DNA of 64,000 nt from Chloroflexi bacterium B3_Chlor (GTDB lineage: Bacteria; Chloroflexota; Anaerolineae; UBA7937; B3-Chlor): the NCBI GenBank assembly GCA_005223035.1, contig NJBK01000006.1:1-64000 (forward strand), read 5' to 3'. Positions 19,170 to 27,526 of the stretch are shown here, one piece after another (position 1 is the stretch's first letter; every line of letters starts with the position of its first letter). The notes below the pieces were generated by a model, which was given only the letters and a program-made list of their open reading frames with translations, did no database searches and was not told the DNA's origin. A program made the position numbers and the translations under genes.

Positions 19170-20821
19170 CGTTCAGCCGCGCCCTCAACACCCTCGATGG
19201 GCAGGCGCACGGTGAACGTGCTGCCTTTGTCACCCTCGGTTACTACCTCGATAGCGCCACCATGATTCTTCACGATGCCGTAGGACACGGAGAGCCCCAG
19301 GCCCGAGCCCGCCATTTCTCCGCCTCCCAATGGCCCTTTGGTCGTAACAAAAGGCTGGAACAACTCGTCCAAGATATGATCCGGAACCCCACTACCTGTG
19401 TCGGTGAAGGCTATCACTACGTCGTCCCCGTCCTGTCTGATCTCGATTGTCAGAGTTCCACCGTCAGGCACCATAGCATCCCGGGCATTGGTCAACAGAT
19501 TCAGGCAAACCTGGGATATCTGGCTCGTATCACAAACGACCGGAGGAATCGCGGAGAACTTCCGGATAACCTCGATGTTCGATTTCTGCAGGTCTCTCTC
19601 CACCAACTGCAGCGCGTTCTCGAGCGCCTGGTTCATATCGGCCACCTCCATCTTGGATTCCCGCCTTCTCGCAAAGGTAAGCAGGTTGGCCGTGATCCTC
19701 TTGGCCCTGTCGACGGACTCCATGACCACTCCCAGCGCTCGCTTGATCTCATCCATGTCATCCGAGACCAGGCTTAGTTCGGTGTGCCCTGAGATGGCGG
19801 CTAGCAGGTTGTTGAATTCGTGAGCGACGCCTGCGGCCAGCGTGCCCACAGCGGCGAGCCTCGAGGATTCGATCAACTCTTTTTGAGAGAGCTTCAGATC
19901 CTCCATATTCTTCCTCAACTCGTCGTACAACGTGGCATTTTCAATGCTGATCACCGCGTAATCCGCCAACGTCGAGAGTAGGTCCTGGTCCTCCTCGGCG
20001 AACTCGACATCGGCCACCTGATTGTCCACCGACAGTACGCCGATGACTTCATCTCTCAGGGTCAGAGGGACGTGTAGCAGGGATTTCACCAGGTAGCCGG
20101 TCTTCACCTTGAAATCGCGCCCGGTTCCCTTCCCGCCCTGTCTCATCGGCTTCCCAGTCTGCACCACCTGACCCGCAAGGCTGTCGTCGACCTTAAGCCT
20201 GAAACCTTGAGCTGGCCTACTGCCAATGTTCTTGCCCGCTCTCAGGTAGAGGTCCTTGGTCTCGGGGTCTACCAACAGCAAGAATCCTTCCTCAGCCCTG
20301 GTAACGTAAACCCCCGCCTCCACTATGCGGCTCAGGAGCTCCTCCAAATCCATCAGCGAGACTACTGACTTCCCGACGGCCGAGAATATGGTCAGTTGCT
20401 CGACTCTCTGCTGTAGACTCCTCGTCAGTTCGTTCCTCTCCCTGCGCAGCCTGGTCTCGGTCAGAGTGCGTTCGAGAACGTCTATCACATGCTCCGTCGT
20501 GAAGGGCTTGATAATGTAGTCCCTGACCCCTAGCCGAAATGCTTCGACTGCAATACTCTCGGACCCGAAGGCTGTCATGAGTACAATGGGGATGTCGCTT
20601 TCATCCTGTTGCACCTTCTTGATGATATCCAGCCCAGACATGTCCGGCAGCTCGAGATCGAGCAGCAACATGTCGGGTTCTTCCGAGGATACCTTGTTCA
20701 ACCCCTCTTGCCCTGTGGTCGCTGTCGCGACTCTGTAGCCATGATAGGGCAACACGTCCTCGGCCAGAAAGGAGAGGACGTCAAGGCTATCTTCCACAAC
20801 AAGGACTTTCTCACCAGGCAT
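19166..20821 (-). CDS. receiver-GAF-histidine kinase (paralogue 2)
   Basis: A 551-residue paralogue of the kinase at 15842-17476 with the same order: receiver (DMLLLDLELPD, DYIIKPF), a short extra helix (TRSLQQRVEQL), GAF, HisKA (GVAHEFNNLLA) and HATPase. Much of the GAF and kinase core is identical between the two. The start is set at the second ATG (20821) because it has GAGGAGGG at proper spacing and then aligns with the paralogue's first residues (M-x-GEK-x-LVVEDS). The stop overlaps the start of the C45-like hydrolase. Confidence 0.92.
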   Translation of the reverse strand: MPGEKVLVVEDSLDVLSFLAEDVLPYHGYRVATATTGQEGLNKVSSEEPDMLLLDLELPDMSGLDIIKKVQQDESDIPIVLMTAFGSESIAVEAFRLGVRDYIIKPFTTEHVIDVLERTLTETRLRRERNELTRSLQQRVEQLTIFSAVGKSVVSLMDLEELLSRIVEAGVYVTRAEEGFLLLVDPETKDLYLRAGKNIGSRPAQGFRLKVDDSLAGQVVQTGKPMRQGGKGTGRDFKVKTGYLVKSLLHVPLTLRDEVIGVLSVDNQVADVEFAEEDQDLLSTLADYAVISIENATLYDELRKNMEDLKLSQKELIESSRLAAVGTLAAGVAHEFNNLLAAISGHTELSLVSDDMDEIKRALGVVMESVDRAKRITANLLTFARRRESKMEVADMNQALENALQLVERDLQKSNIEVIRKFSAIPPVVCDTSQISQVCLNLLTNARDAMVPDGGTLTIEIRQDGDDVVIAFTDTGSGVPDHILDELFQPFVTTKGPLGGGEMAGSGLGLSVSYGIVKNHGGAIEVVTEGDKGSTFTVRLPIEGVEGAAER

Positions 20822-20866
20822 CATGCCCTCCTCGGCTCCTATCACACAACCGCTGGCGATCCTTGC

Positions 20867-20899
20867 TCACATTGTACCACGATTGCATCACATTGTACA
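20867..20899 (-). promoter_or_regulatory. promoter with tandem 11-bp repeats ahead of kinase paralogue 2
   Basis: On the minus strand TGTACA (20899-20894), 17 bp and TACAAT (20876-20871) form a promoter. The 11-mer GTACAATGTGA occurs twice (20898-20888 and 20877-20867), 21 bp apart, so the two copies face the same side of the helix and overlap both core elements. This is a good candidate for a tandem operator. Confidence 0.5.
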
Positions 20900-20929
20900 G
20901 GACTCTGGCCAAAGACTGTCGCCAAAGCG

Positions 20930-22438
20930 TCACCTTCTTGAGGCCTTGAAGGCGGCCGAGAACTCTGCGGTCAACTGGAGATAGAGTTCGCCATAGCTTA
21001 CGCTGGGTTCGATCTGCGTCCCTTCAAGCCACTCGTTGAAGCTGGTGATGACAATTGCGTCAGGTGCACTATCCATCGCCGCCTGCCAGGTCTCCCGGTA
21101 GTATGCCCCGTTTCTTCGATCGTGAGCAAAGCGATTTGATCGTCCTTGAATGTACAGGTCGTTGTAACCCGGCATGGCAGTTGCCACCCACAGCTTTCCC
21201 GTTCCGTGTCGCGCGCTGTAGTCGCGCACCCTATTCCCCCACGTGGTCAGCGTGCGGTGGACATTGGCTGGGGGATTCCACGTGATGTTGTAGAGATGGT
21301 GGCCATCGAAAACGCGCAGAAAGTCGATGTCTGCACCATCCGCGATCCACAAGGTCTTGTGACCACGATCCACCTGCTGTCGGATCGAAACCCAAGCATC
21401 AATGGCTGACTGCCCCTGCGTGGTGAACACATCCCCGACCGCCCAGAAGAAGATCAGCGGCTTGCCCCCGTACCGCAGAAACGCCGGACGCGCGGCGTGA
21501 TTGTCAATTAAATGCCTCAAAGCATCGACGACGTCAGCCTGGCCGTCGAAAAAGGGCGAGCGGGTCTCGAAGTACACGGTGGCGCGAAAACCACGTTCGC
21601 CGGCTACCTCCAACATCGTGCGAAAATTGGCCTCCGTTTGATTGTTGCGGACCTTGGGACCGTACCAAGCCACAGCAAAAGCATCAATGCCGGCCCGTTG
21701 GGCCTGCTCGACGTGTCTGATAATCGTGTTGCGATCCCTCGACGCATAGGGAACAGCAGGCATATCCGGCACCTTGCCGGGCGCCCATTGGTCCAGGCCG
21801 TACCAGGCATAATAGAAAGCCGCCACAAGGGGCTCACCCGCAGGGGAGCCGCCCTGCGGAGGAGTAGTCGGCTGGCGTGTCGCCGTGGGGGGTGGAGAGA
21901 TCAACGTCGGCGTCCCCGTCGGAGTCGGACTGGAAACTGGCGGTGTGCTCGTGGCTGTGGACGTAGGTGTAGGGGTCGCAGCCTGGCGTCGCCCTGGAAT
22001 ATGCAGTTCCTGCCCTATGGCAAGCAGGTCGGTGCTGAGGCTGTTCAGCTCCATTATGGCCCCCACCGTGGTGTTATACCGCCGCGCAATGCCGCTTAGA
22101 GTATCACCGGCTTCGACGACATAAACGAGAAAAACGGGGGTCGGCGTGTAGGAGATGGGGGTATACGTGGGAGTGACGGTAGGAGTCGCAGTAGGGCCGC
22201 TTGGAGTCGCGGTCCTCGTCGGCATCGGAGAAGGCGTTCGGGTGACCTGAACCTCGGCGGAAGGGGTGAAGGTCACGGTCCAAGATGCCAGGCGGTCCGA
22301 AGTGTCTGCCCAGACCAGAGCCAGCAGAACATAGACGTAGAGACAGGCCAGGAACAAGGCTATCAATCCCGCCAAACTGATCACTCTCGGTCGCCCTACC
22401 ATGGTTCTCAGGGCTTGGAAATACAGGACTGGTCTCAC
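20930..22438 (-). CDS. membrane-anchored LysM protein with GH99/GH71-like domain
   Basis: About 502 residues. A transmembrane anchor (residues about 18-45 of the mature frame) is followed by a Thr/Pro-rich linker, one LysM module (YVVEAGDTLSGIARRYN...LHIPG), a second Thr/Pro linker and a C-terminal domain. That domain, from AFYYAWYG to FNEWLEGTQIEPS, matches the GH99-like (endo-alpha-mannosidase/WbsX-type) TIM barrel. LysM would bind peptidoglycan or chitin-like glycans, keeping the glycosidase at the cell surface. The GTG at 22438 overlaps the ttuA stop (GTGA) and has GGGGG upstream, so it is preferred to the GTG ten codons earlier. Confidence 0.8.
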   Translation of the reverse strand: MRPVLYFQALRTMVGRPRVISLAGLIALFLACLYVYVLLALVWADTSDRLASWTVTFTPSAEVQVTRTPSPMPTRTATPSGPTATPTVTPTYTPISYTPTPVFLVYVVEAGDTLSGIARRYNTTVGAIMELNSLSTDLLAIGQELHIPGRRQAATPTPTSTATSTPPVSSPTPTGTPTLISPPPTATRQPTTPPQGGSPAGEPLVAAFYYAWYGLDQWAPGKVPDMPAVPYASRDRNTIIRHVEQAQRAGIDAFAVAWYGPKVRNNQTEANFRTMLEVAGERGFRATVYFETRSPFFDGQADVVDALRHLIDNHAARPAFLRYGGKPLIFFWAVGDVFTTQGQSAIDAWVSIRQQVDRGHKTLWIADGADIDFLRVFDGHHLYNITWNPPANVHRTLTTWGNRVRDYSARHGTGKLWVATAMPGYNDLYIQGRSNRFAHDRRNGAYYRETWQAAMDSAPDAIVITSFNEWLEGTQIEPSVSYGELYLQLTAEFSAAFKASRR

Positions 22439-23349
22439 GACATCCCCCAAAGCCGGCAAAAAGCGCACAGGCCAGGCGCCGTTGTCGGCTGTCCGCAGTT
22501 TTCACATTCGCCAAGATCCAACTCTTCCCTCGGCCCAGAGAAGAGGCCCTCTTCGTGCCGTGTCTTCAAGAAGCTCAGATAGAACTGCTGCTTGGCCCCG
22601 CGAGATCGAGTCTCCAGTCGATTGAGTAGTTCCTTGTAGAGAATAGTGGTGGCGCCCCTGGAGTGGGGACACTCCTCGTAGATGTAATCTATGCCCTGCA
22701 GGATTGCATAGGCCGCCGTATCCCGTTCATAGAAGCGGGAGAAGGGCTTGGCTTTGCGCGCCAGACGTGGATGGGTGCTGGGCAGAACAGGGGCCTGCCG
22801 GGCAAGATAGCCTGTCTGCCAGCGGAGCACGTTCGCAAAAAGCACCGCCGCTTCGTCGTCGAGGTTGTGTCCCGTAGCCACCGCAGCGAACCCGCCTTCA
22901 TAAGTCACGCGGTTCATGATGTGCCGCTTTACAAGGCCACACAAAGAGCACATTTCTCTTCCCCGTCTCTCGCGTGCCAACTCCGGGACTGATCTGCCAT
23001 ACGTCTGCTTTACATCCACAACCTGAAAACCGGCGCCCCGCCCCTCCGAAGCGAACTGCTCCACACGGGCCTTCGACTCCTCGGAGTAGTGCTGACCGGC
23101 GATGCCGAGGTTTATGTAAAGCGCTTCGACATCATATCCTAGTCGCAAGAGCACGTCCCACAGGGCGAGGCTGTCTTTCCCTCCCGAGACCGCCACCAGT
23201 ACGCGATCCTCAGGGGCAAACATACCATATTGCTCGATGACGCGCTCGGTCCGGGAGATGAACCACTCCGTGAAGTGCTCCCCACACAGAGCCAGCCTGT
23301 GCTGGCGCATATTGACCGCGGCCGGTCCGCCGCACTTCCTACACTTCAA
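22435..23349 (-). CDS. ttuA: tRNA 2-thiolation protein TtuA-like (PP-loop ATPase)
   Basis: The 304-residue product has the TtuA layout: an N-terminal zinc finger (CRKCGG with CGEHF), the PP-loop SGGKDS near residue 58, CSLCG and GHNLDDEA in the core (cysteines that hold a 4Fe-4S cluster in characterised homologues), and a C-terminal zinc finger (CENCG, CAFC). TtuA adenylates U54 in the T loop of tRNA and takes sulfur from a small ubiquitin-like carrier, giving 2-thiouridine or s2T. The carrier gene lies immediately upstream with a TTGA overlap, which supports the TTG start at 23349. Sulfur modification of U54 is typical of thermophiles. Confidence 0.88.
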   Translation of the reverse strand: MKCRKCGGPAAVNMRQHRLALCGEHFTEWFISRTERVIEQYGMFAPEDRVLVAVSGGKDSLALWDVLLRLGYDVEALYINLGIAGQHYSEESKARVEQFASEGRGAGFQVVDVKQTYGRSVPELARERRGREMCSLCGLVKRHIMNRVTYEGGFAAVATGHNLDDEAAVLFANVLRWQTGYLARQAPVLPSTHPRLARKAKPFSRFYERDTAAYAILQGIDYIYEECPHSRGATTILYKELLNRLETRSRGAKQQFYLSFLKTRHEEGLFSGPREELDLGECENCGQPTTAPGLCAFCRLWGMS

Positions 23350-23576
23350 CGCTCCGGATACCTCTTACGGTGAAAGCAGTTCTCCGCACCGCCTGAGATG
23401 ACTGCGATCAACCTCACCTCATCTCCATCTTTCAGGATGGTGTCATCGGTCACCAACTCGCCGTCGCGGACCACCAGCACTGACTCCGGGTCAAGCCCTA
23501 CCTTCTTGATAGCCGCCCGCGCGGTCATCCCAGCCTTCAACTCCCACGCCTTGCCCCGATAGACGACCTTTATCAT
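23346..23576 (-). CDS. ubiquitin-like sulfur carrier (TtuB/MoaD/ThiS type) with C-terminal tail
   Basis: A 76-residue beta-grasp protein (MIKVVYRGKAWELKAG...). It ends in the family pattern LIAVISGG, but 13 residues (AENCFHRKRYPER) follow the Gly-Gly before the stop. Carriers of this family must expose the terminal glycine to be adenylated and thiocarboxylated, so processing would be required. The ATG at 23576 is preferred to much earlier in-frame starts that would add a basic, Cys-rich leader overlapping the upstream gene. It partners with TtuA encoded directly downstream. Confidence 0.8.
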   Translation of the reverse strand: MIKVVYRGKAWELKAGMTARAAIKKVGLDPESVLVVRDGELVTDDTILKDGDEVRLIAVISGGAENCFHRKRYPER

Positions 23577-23580
23577 GACA

Positions 23581-23940
23581 TTACAACCGACGCAAACTCT
23601 CCTTACAACAGGACGGCAAACCATCGTACAATTCGAGTCCCCAATCCCATGCCGCCCTCTCCTCCTCGGAGACATCACCAAGGATCTTCCCCGGCGCTCC
23701 GATGATCATCTTGGCGGCGGGGATCTCCAAATTCGAAATCACCACACAGTCAGCACCTATTGTGACCCCGTCGTGGATGACGGCATGCATCCCCACTATG
23801 ACATGGCTGCCAAGGGAGGCACCACGGATGACCGCGCCGTGACCGATCCGACAGGATGGGCCTATCACCGTTGCCTCGGGGGCAACGAACGCACCTCCCA
23901 ATACTCTGGATTGCTTGCCCTGGAACTCGTAGAGACTCAT
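23581..23940 (-). CDS. compact left-handed beta-helix protein (gamma-carbonic-anhydrase-like)
   Basis: 119 residues with hexapeptide repeats (VFVAPEATVIG-like, then RIGHGAVIRG, SHVIVGMHAVI, GVTIGADCVV) and the family C-terminal helix (IIGAPGKILGDVSEEE). Typical gamma-carbonic anhydrase/PaaY proteins have about 170-180 residues; here roughly 50-60 residues of the middle coils appear absent. Of the three zinc-binding His, only the one in RIGHG is clear, while the next (normally in IVHG) is Arg. It is probably not a carbonic anhydrase. It begins the operon with the sulfur carrier, TtuA and the GH99-like gene, 4 bp from the next start. Confidence 0.7.
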   Translation of the reverse strand: MSLYEFQGKQSRVLGGAFVAPEATVIGPSCRIGHGAVIRGASLGSHVIVGMHAVIHDGVTIGADCVVISNLEIPAAKMIIGAPGKILGDVSEEERAAWDWGLELYDGLPSCCKESLRRL

Positions 23941-23969
23941 CCTAGGTTCCCATCAGTAATAGATAGCAA

Positions 23970-23993
23970 GTGGGCTTGATGTGTCAAGCCCAC
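23970..23993 (-). terminator. hairpin after the central-carbon operon
   Basis: A perfect inverted repeat GTGGGCTTGA-TGTG-TCAAGCCCAC lies between the isocitrate dehydrogenase stop and the next operon. On the minus strand it is followed by TTGCTATCTATTA, only modestly T-rich. It probably ends transcription of the operon at 24044-33616. Confidence 0.55.
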
Positions 23994-24043
23994 CCAAGAG
24001 ACAAGGCCTCGTGCCTGCCTGATAACGGGCACCAAACGCCGCC

Positions 24044-25174
24044 CTACAGTCTTCCCGCGATCTCTTCGGCCACCTCTAGCGTGCTCGACGCACCTCCCAT
24101 GTCGTAGGTTCGGGCTTTGCCCTCCGCGATCACTGCGGCTATGGCGTTCTCCAACCGCTCAGCTAGAGCACCCTCACCTAGCCAGTCGAGCATAAGTCTT
24201 ACCGTGAGCAGCATGGCTGTGGGATTCACTTTGTACTGACCTGCGTACTTGGGCGCTGAACCATGCGTTGGCTCGAACAGTGCATAATCATCGCCGATGT
24301 TGGCGCTAGAGGCGAAGCCCAGCCCGCCGACGATCTGGGCACACAAGTCCGAGATGATGTCACCAAACATGTTGGAGGCCACCAGCACCGAATAGTCTTG
24401 AGGATTCTTGACCAGCCACATAGCCATGGCATCGACGTTAGTCTCCCAGAGCTCTATCTCGGGGTACTCCCCGGCGATGTCGCGGGCTTCACGAATCATC
24501 ATGCCGCTGGTTTCGCGAATCACGTTGGGCTTCTCCACCACCGTTACCGACGGGCGGCCGAACCGTTTCGCGTATTCAAAGGCCTGGCGGACAATGCGAC
24601 GACACCCGTGCTGCGTGAAGATGCGGCAAGAGATAGCAATCTCATCGGCTGGCACCCCCGCAAAACGGGCCATCTTGGGATGATTCTTGAGCAACGCGTC
24701 TCGGACTTCGTCGGGCAGAGGATAGAACTCCACACCGCTATATAGCCCTTCGGTATTCTCGCGGAAGACCACCAAGTCTATGTCATCCCGGTAGTTAAGA
24801 GGGTTGCCTGCGTAGGCCTTGCACGGACGCATATTGGTGTGCAGATCGAGCAACTGCCGAATGTGAACGATGGGGCTGAAGTAAACCAGCCCTTTCCCCT
24901 GCAGTTCGGGTGCCAACTCGCGCTCAGCCTCCTGTTTCGGCTTGGAGGTGATTGCCCCGAAGAGACAGCAATCGGTGCTCTTCAGCAGCTCCACCGTGCG
25001 GTCGGGCAGCGCGTCTCCCTCAGTGCGCCAGTACTCCCACCCAACCTCGCCAGGGACGTATTCTGCGTCCAACTCCAGTGCATCCAGCACGACGCGAGCG
25101 GCATCCATCACATCCTTGCCGATTCCGTCGCCGCGTAGCCAGGCGATCCTGTACTTAGCCACGGTCACATTCAC
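24044..25174 (-). CDS. isocitrate dehydrogenase-like beta-decarboxylating dehydrogenase (NADP-type signature)
   Basis: 376 residues of the isocitrate/isopropylmalate dehydrogenase family. The substrate helix reads SPIVHIRQLLDL (Ser100, Arg106), close to the Ser-x-Asn-x-x-x-Arg of isocitrate dehydrogenases but with Ile at the Asn position. The cofactor loop THGSAPKYAGQ has the Lys-Tyr pair that in E. coli Icd marks NADP preference. It should oxidise isocitrate (or a close analogue) to a 2-oxoacid plus CO2. It is the last gene of the operon, 21 bp after a LeuD-type gene. A GTG start at 25174 follows GGAAAGGG. Homoisocitrate or an isopropylmalate analogue cannot be excluded. Confidence 0.82.
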   Translation of the reverse strand: MNVTVAKYRIAWLRGDGIGKDVMDAARVVLDALELDAEYVPGEVGWEYWRTEGDALPDRTVELLKSTDCCLFGAITSKPKQEAERELAPELQGKGLVYFSPIVHIRQLLDLHTNMRPCKAYAGNPLNYRDDIDLVVFRENTEGLYSGVEFYPLPDEVRDALLKNHPKMARFAGVPADEIAISCRIFTQHGCRRIVRQAFEYAKRFGRPSVTVVEKPNVIRETSGMMIREARDIAGEYPEIELWETNVDAMAMWLVKNPQDYSVLVASNMFGDIISDLCAQIVGGLGFASSANIGDDYALFEPTHGSAPKYAGQYKVNPTAMLLTVRLMLDWLGEGALAERLENAIAAVIAEGKARTYDMGGASSTLEVAEEIAGRL

Positions 25175-25195
25175 CCCTTTCCTGAGAAGCCTCGA

Positions 25196-25696
25196 TTATT
25201 CTATACCCAACTTCCTGCGGACGTGGGGAATGAGCCCTCCGTCCTCCAGAATTCCCGTTACAAAGGACGACAGGGGCGGAAAGGAATAGTCGCCCCGAGG
25301 GGTCATAACCTTCCCTGTGGAGAAGTCTACGGCCACCTCCTCGCCCGATTCAACACCCTCGACCGCAGCACATTGCACAATGGGGAGCCCTTGGTTGATG
25401 GCATTCCTGAAATAGATGCGTGCAAAAGACTTCGCAATGAGGACTCCCACCCCCGCGTATTTCAAACAGGTTACCGCCTGCTCCCGCGAACTGCCGCACC
25501 CGAAGTTGGTGCCTGCGACGATGATGTCTCCTGGCTGGACATTACTGGCGAACTCAGGATCGAGGTCCTCCAAGGCATGCTCAGCCATCTCCTCGGGTGA
25601 TAAGTCGCTGTAGGTATACTTTCCGGGGTAAATGACGTCAGTATTGACGTCATTACCATACTTCCACACGCGGCCGGTGTGCACACTCTTCCACAT
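25196..25696 (-). CDS. LeuD-type small subunit of an aconitase-superfamily hydro-lyase (pair 2)
   Basis: 166 residues of the swivel domain that closes over the active site in IPM isomerase and homoaconitase. NTDVIYPGKYTYSDLS holds the substrate-specificity loop, here Tyr-Thr-Tyr-Ser instead of the usual Tyr-Leu-Arg. FGCGSSREQAV is the strongly conserved substrate-binding turn. It works with the large subunit encoded 21 bp upstream. The position next to isocitrate dehydrogenase suggests aconitase activity; an isopropylmalate or methylmalate-type substrate is also possible. Confidence 0.88.
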   Translation of the reverse strand: MWKSVHTGRVWKYGNDVNTDVIYPGKYTYSDLSPEEMAEHALEDLDPEFASNVQPGDIIVAGTNFGCGSSREQAVTCLKYAGVGVLIAKSFARIYFRNAINQGLPIVQCAAVEGVESGEEVAVDFSTGKVMTPRGDYSFPPLSSFVTGILEDGGLIPHVRRKLGIE

Positions 25697-25717
25697 CTCT
25701 ACGCCTTCCTCGACAGA

Positions 25718-26974
25718 TCAAAGGAATTCCCTTGGATCCACAATCTCACCAGCAAGGGCGGACGCGGCCACTGTGGCAGGACTAGCCAGGTAGACCTGCG
25801 CTTCCTTGCAACCCATACGACCCTTGAAGTTCCTGTTTGCTGTGGAAATGGTCACTTCACCTGGGGCCATGACGCCCTGATGGGCACCGAGACAGGGTCC
25901 ACAGCCAGGGTTCAATACAACCGCTCCCGCCGTGATGAGCTCAGTTATTATCCCCTCAACGACAGCGGCCAACAAGACCTCCCTGCTGGCGGGAAGGATC
26001 AGCAGCCTGGTAGTCGGAGCGATCTTCCCACCACCCAGGATCTGGGCAGCCACTCGGAAATCTTCCAAGCGGCCATTGGTGCACGTGCCGATGAACGCCT
26101 GGTCTATTCTGGTGCCGAGCACCTCCGTCACTGGGACCACGTTGTCCACGGTGTGGGGCTTCGCCACCTGGGGAACCAGGCCGCTGACATCATACTCAAT
26201 AGCCCGCTCGTAGGAGGCATCTGGATCTGCGAAGACTTCCTGAAACCCGGCATCGCTTCTGCCGTTCAGCCAGGCTCGAGTTTTGTCATCAGGCTCGGCG
26301 ACGCCGATCTTGGCGCCCATCTCAGCCACCATGTTGCAGAGAACCATACGGCTGGCGATCGTCATCTCCCCGAGCACCGGGCCTGTGAACTCAACCGCCC
26401 GGTAATCGGCACCGTCAGCACCCAACTCCCCGATGATGTATAGAATGATGTCCTTGGCATACACCCCTTTCTGGAGTTGCCCCTTGACGCTCATGCGGAA
26501 GGTGTGTGGCACCATCAGCCAGATTTCTCCCGTCGCCATCACCGCAGCGGCCTCCGTGCGACCGATACCAGCAGCGAACGCACCAAAGGCGCCGTGGGTG
26601 GGAGTGTGAGAGTCGCTGCCCACGATGAGGTATCCGGGCAAGGCATGGCCTTTCTCCGGCAGAACCTGATGACAGATGCCCTCGCCCACGTCGTAGAAGC
26701 TGGCAATGCCTTGCTCTCTGACGAACTCGCGAATCTGCTGATGGTTCCGAGCATGCCCTTCGGTCGCCGCTGGGACGACATGATCAAGGACGATGACACT
26801 GATCTCAGGCCTCGCGACCTTCTCCACACCGATCTCGCGGAATATCTTGGCGATGGCTGCAGTGTTATCGTGAGTCAGGAGCTTGTCTGGCCGCACGGTC
26901 ACAATCTGGCCCGGCTCCACCTCTCTCAGTCCGGCCTTTTGGGCAAGCATCTTCTGCGCAAAAGTCTGACCCAT
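25718..26974 (-). CDS. LeuC-type large subunit of an aconitase-superfamily hydro-lyase (pair 2)
   Basis: 418 residues, the length of archaeal/Chloroflexi-type LeuC (HacA-like). The three cysteines that hold the [4Fe-4S] cluster are present (FIGTCTNGR, then NPGCGPCLG). DHVVPA, SDSHTPTHGA and NRNFKGRMG are further active-site signatures. It dehydrates and rehydrates a hydroxy-acid with its LeuD-type partner. The start codon lies 3 bp after the LeuD stop of pair 1, showing a single transcript. Confidence 0.9.
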   Translation of the reverse strand: MGQTFAQKMLAQKAGLREVEPGQIVTVRPDKLLTHDNTAAIAKIFREIGVEKVARPEISVIVLDHVVPAATEGHARNHQQIREFVREQGIASFYDVGEGICHQVLPEKGHALPGYLIVGSDSHTPTHGAFGAFAAGIGRTEAAAVMATGEIWLMVPHTFRMSVKGQLQKGVYAKDIILYIIGELGADGADYRAVEFTGPVLGEMTIASRMVLCNMVAEMGAKIGVAEPDDKTRAWLNGRSDAGFQEVFADPDASYERAIEYDVSGLVPQVAKPHTVDNVVPVTEVLGTRIDQAFIGTCTNGRLEDFRVAAQILGGGKIAPTTRLLILPASREVLLAAVVEGIITELITAGAVVLNPGCGPCLGAHQGVMAPGEVTISTANRNFKGRMGCKEAQVYLASPATVAASALAGEIVDPREFL

Positions 26975-26977
26975 GAT

Positions 26978-27496
26978 TCACTCCACGGTCTGCATGTCCT
27001 TCTTCAGGAAATTGAACAGCCCTCCGGCCGTCATGATCTCCTTCTCCAGACCTGATAGTGGCGTACCCTGAACCTCCGTCCCTTTGGTCAGATTGCAGAT
27101 ACGACCGGTATTGGCATCGACCTCTAGCTCATCGCTGGTATCCAACTCCCGTGTGATGCCTGGTACCTCCAGGATAGGAAACCCGAGATTGACTGCGTTG
27201 CGGTAGAAGATGCGCGAGAAACTCTCAGCGACGACGGCCGCCACATCGTTGTACTGAAGAGTGATCACGGCATGCTCGCGAGATGACCCGCTCCCGAAAT
27301 TCTTGCCGGCGACGAGGATGTCCCCTGGCTGAACTCTTTCAGTGAAGTCCTCCATGCCAGGCACATACTCCAAGGCGTGCTTGGCCATCTCCTTGGGATC
27401 AGTCAATGGGAGGTAGCTCCCATGATAGATCATATCGGTGTCAATGTCGTCACCTACCACCCAGGCTCGTCCCTTGAACACAAACTCGTCGGTCAT
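26978..27496 (-). CDS. LeuD-type small subunit (pair 1)
   Basis: 172 residues with DIDTDMIYHGSYLPLTD (specificity loop Tyr-Leu-Pro-Leu) and FGSGSSREHAV. The loop differs from that of pair 2, so the two small subunits probably shape different pockets. It is 30 bp downstream of its large-subunit gene. GGAGACGAAGAGAG precedes the ATG. Confidence 0.88.
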   Translation of the reverse strand: MTDEFVFKGRAWVVGDDIDTDMIYHGSYLPLTDPKEMAKHALEYVPGMEDFTERVQPGDILVAGKNFGSGSSREHAVITLQYNDVAAVVAESFSRIFYRNAVNLGFPILEVPGITRELDTSDELEVDANTGRICNLTKGTEVQGTPLSGLEKEIMTAGGLFNFLKKDMQTVE

Positions 27497-27526
27497 CTCT
27501 CTTCGTCTCCATCAGGTTCAATCGGC

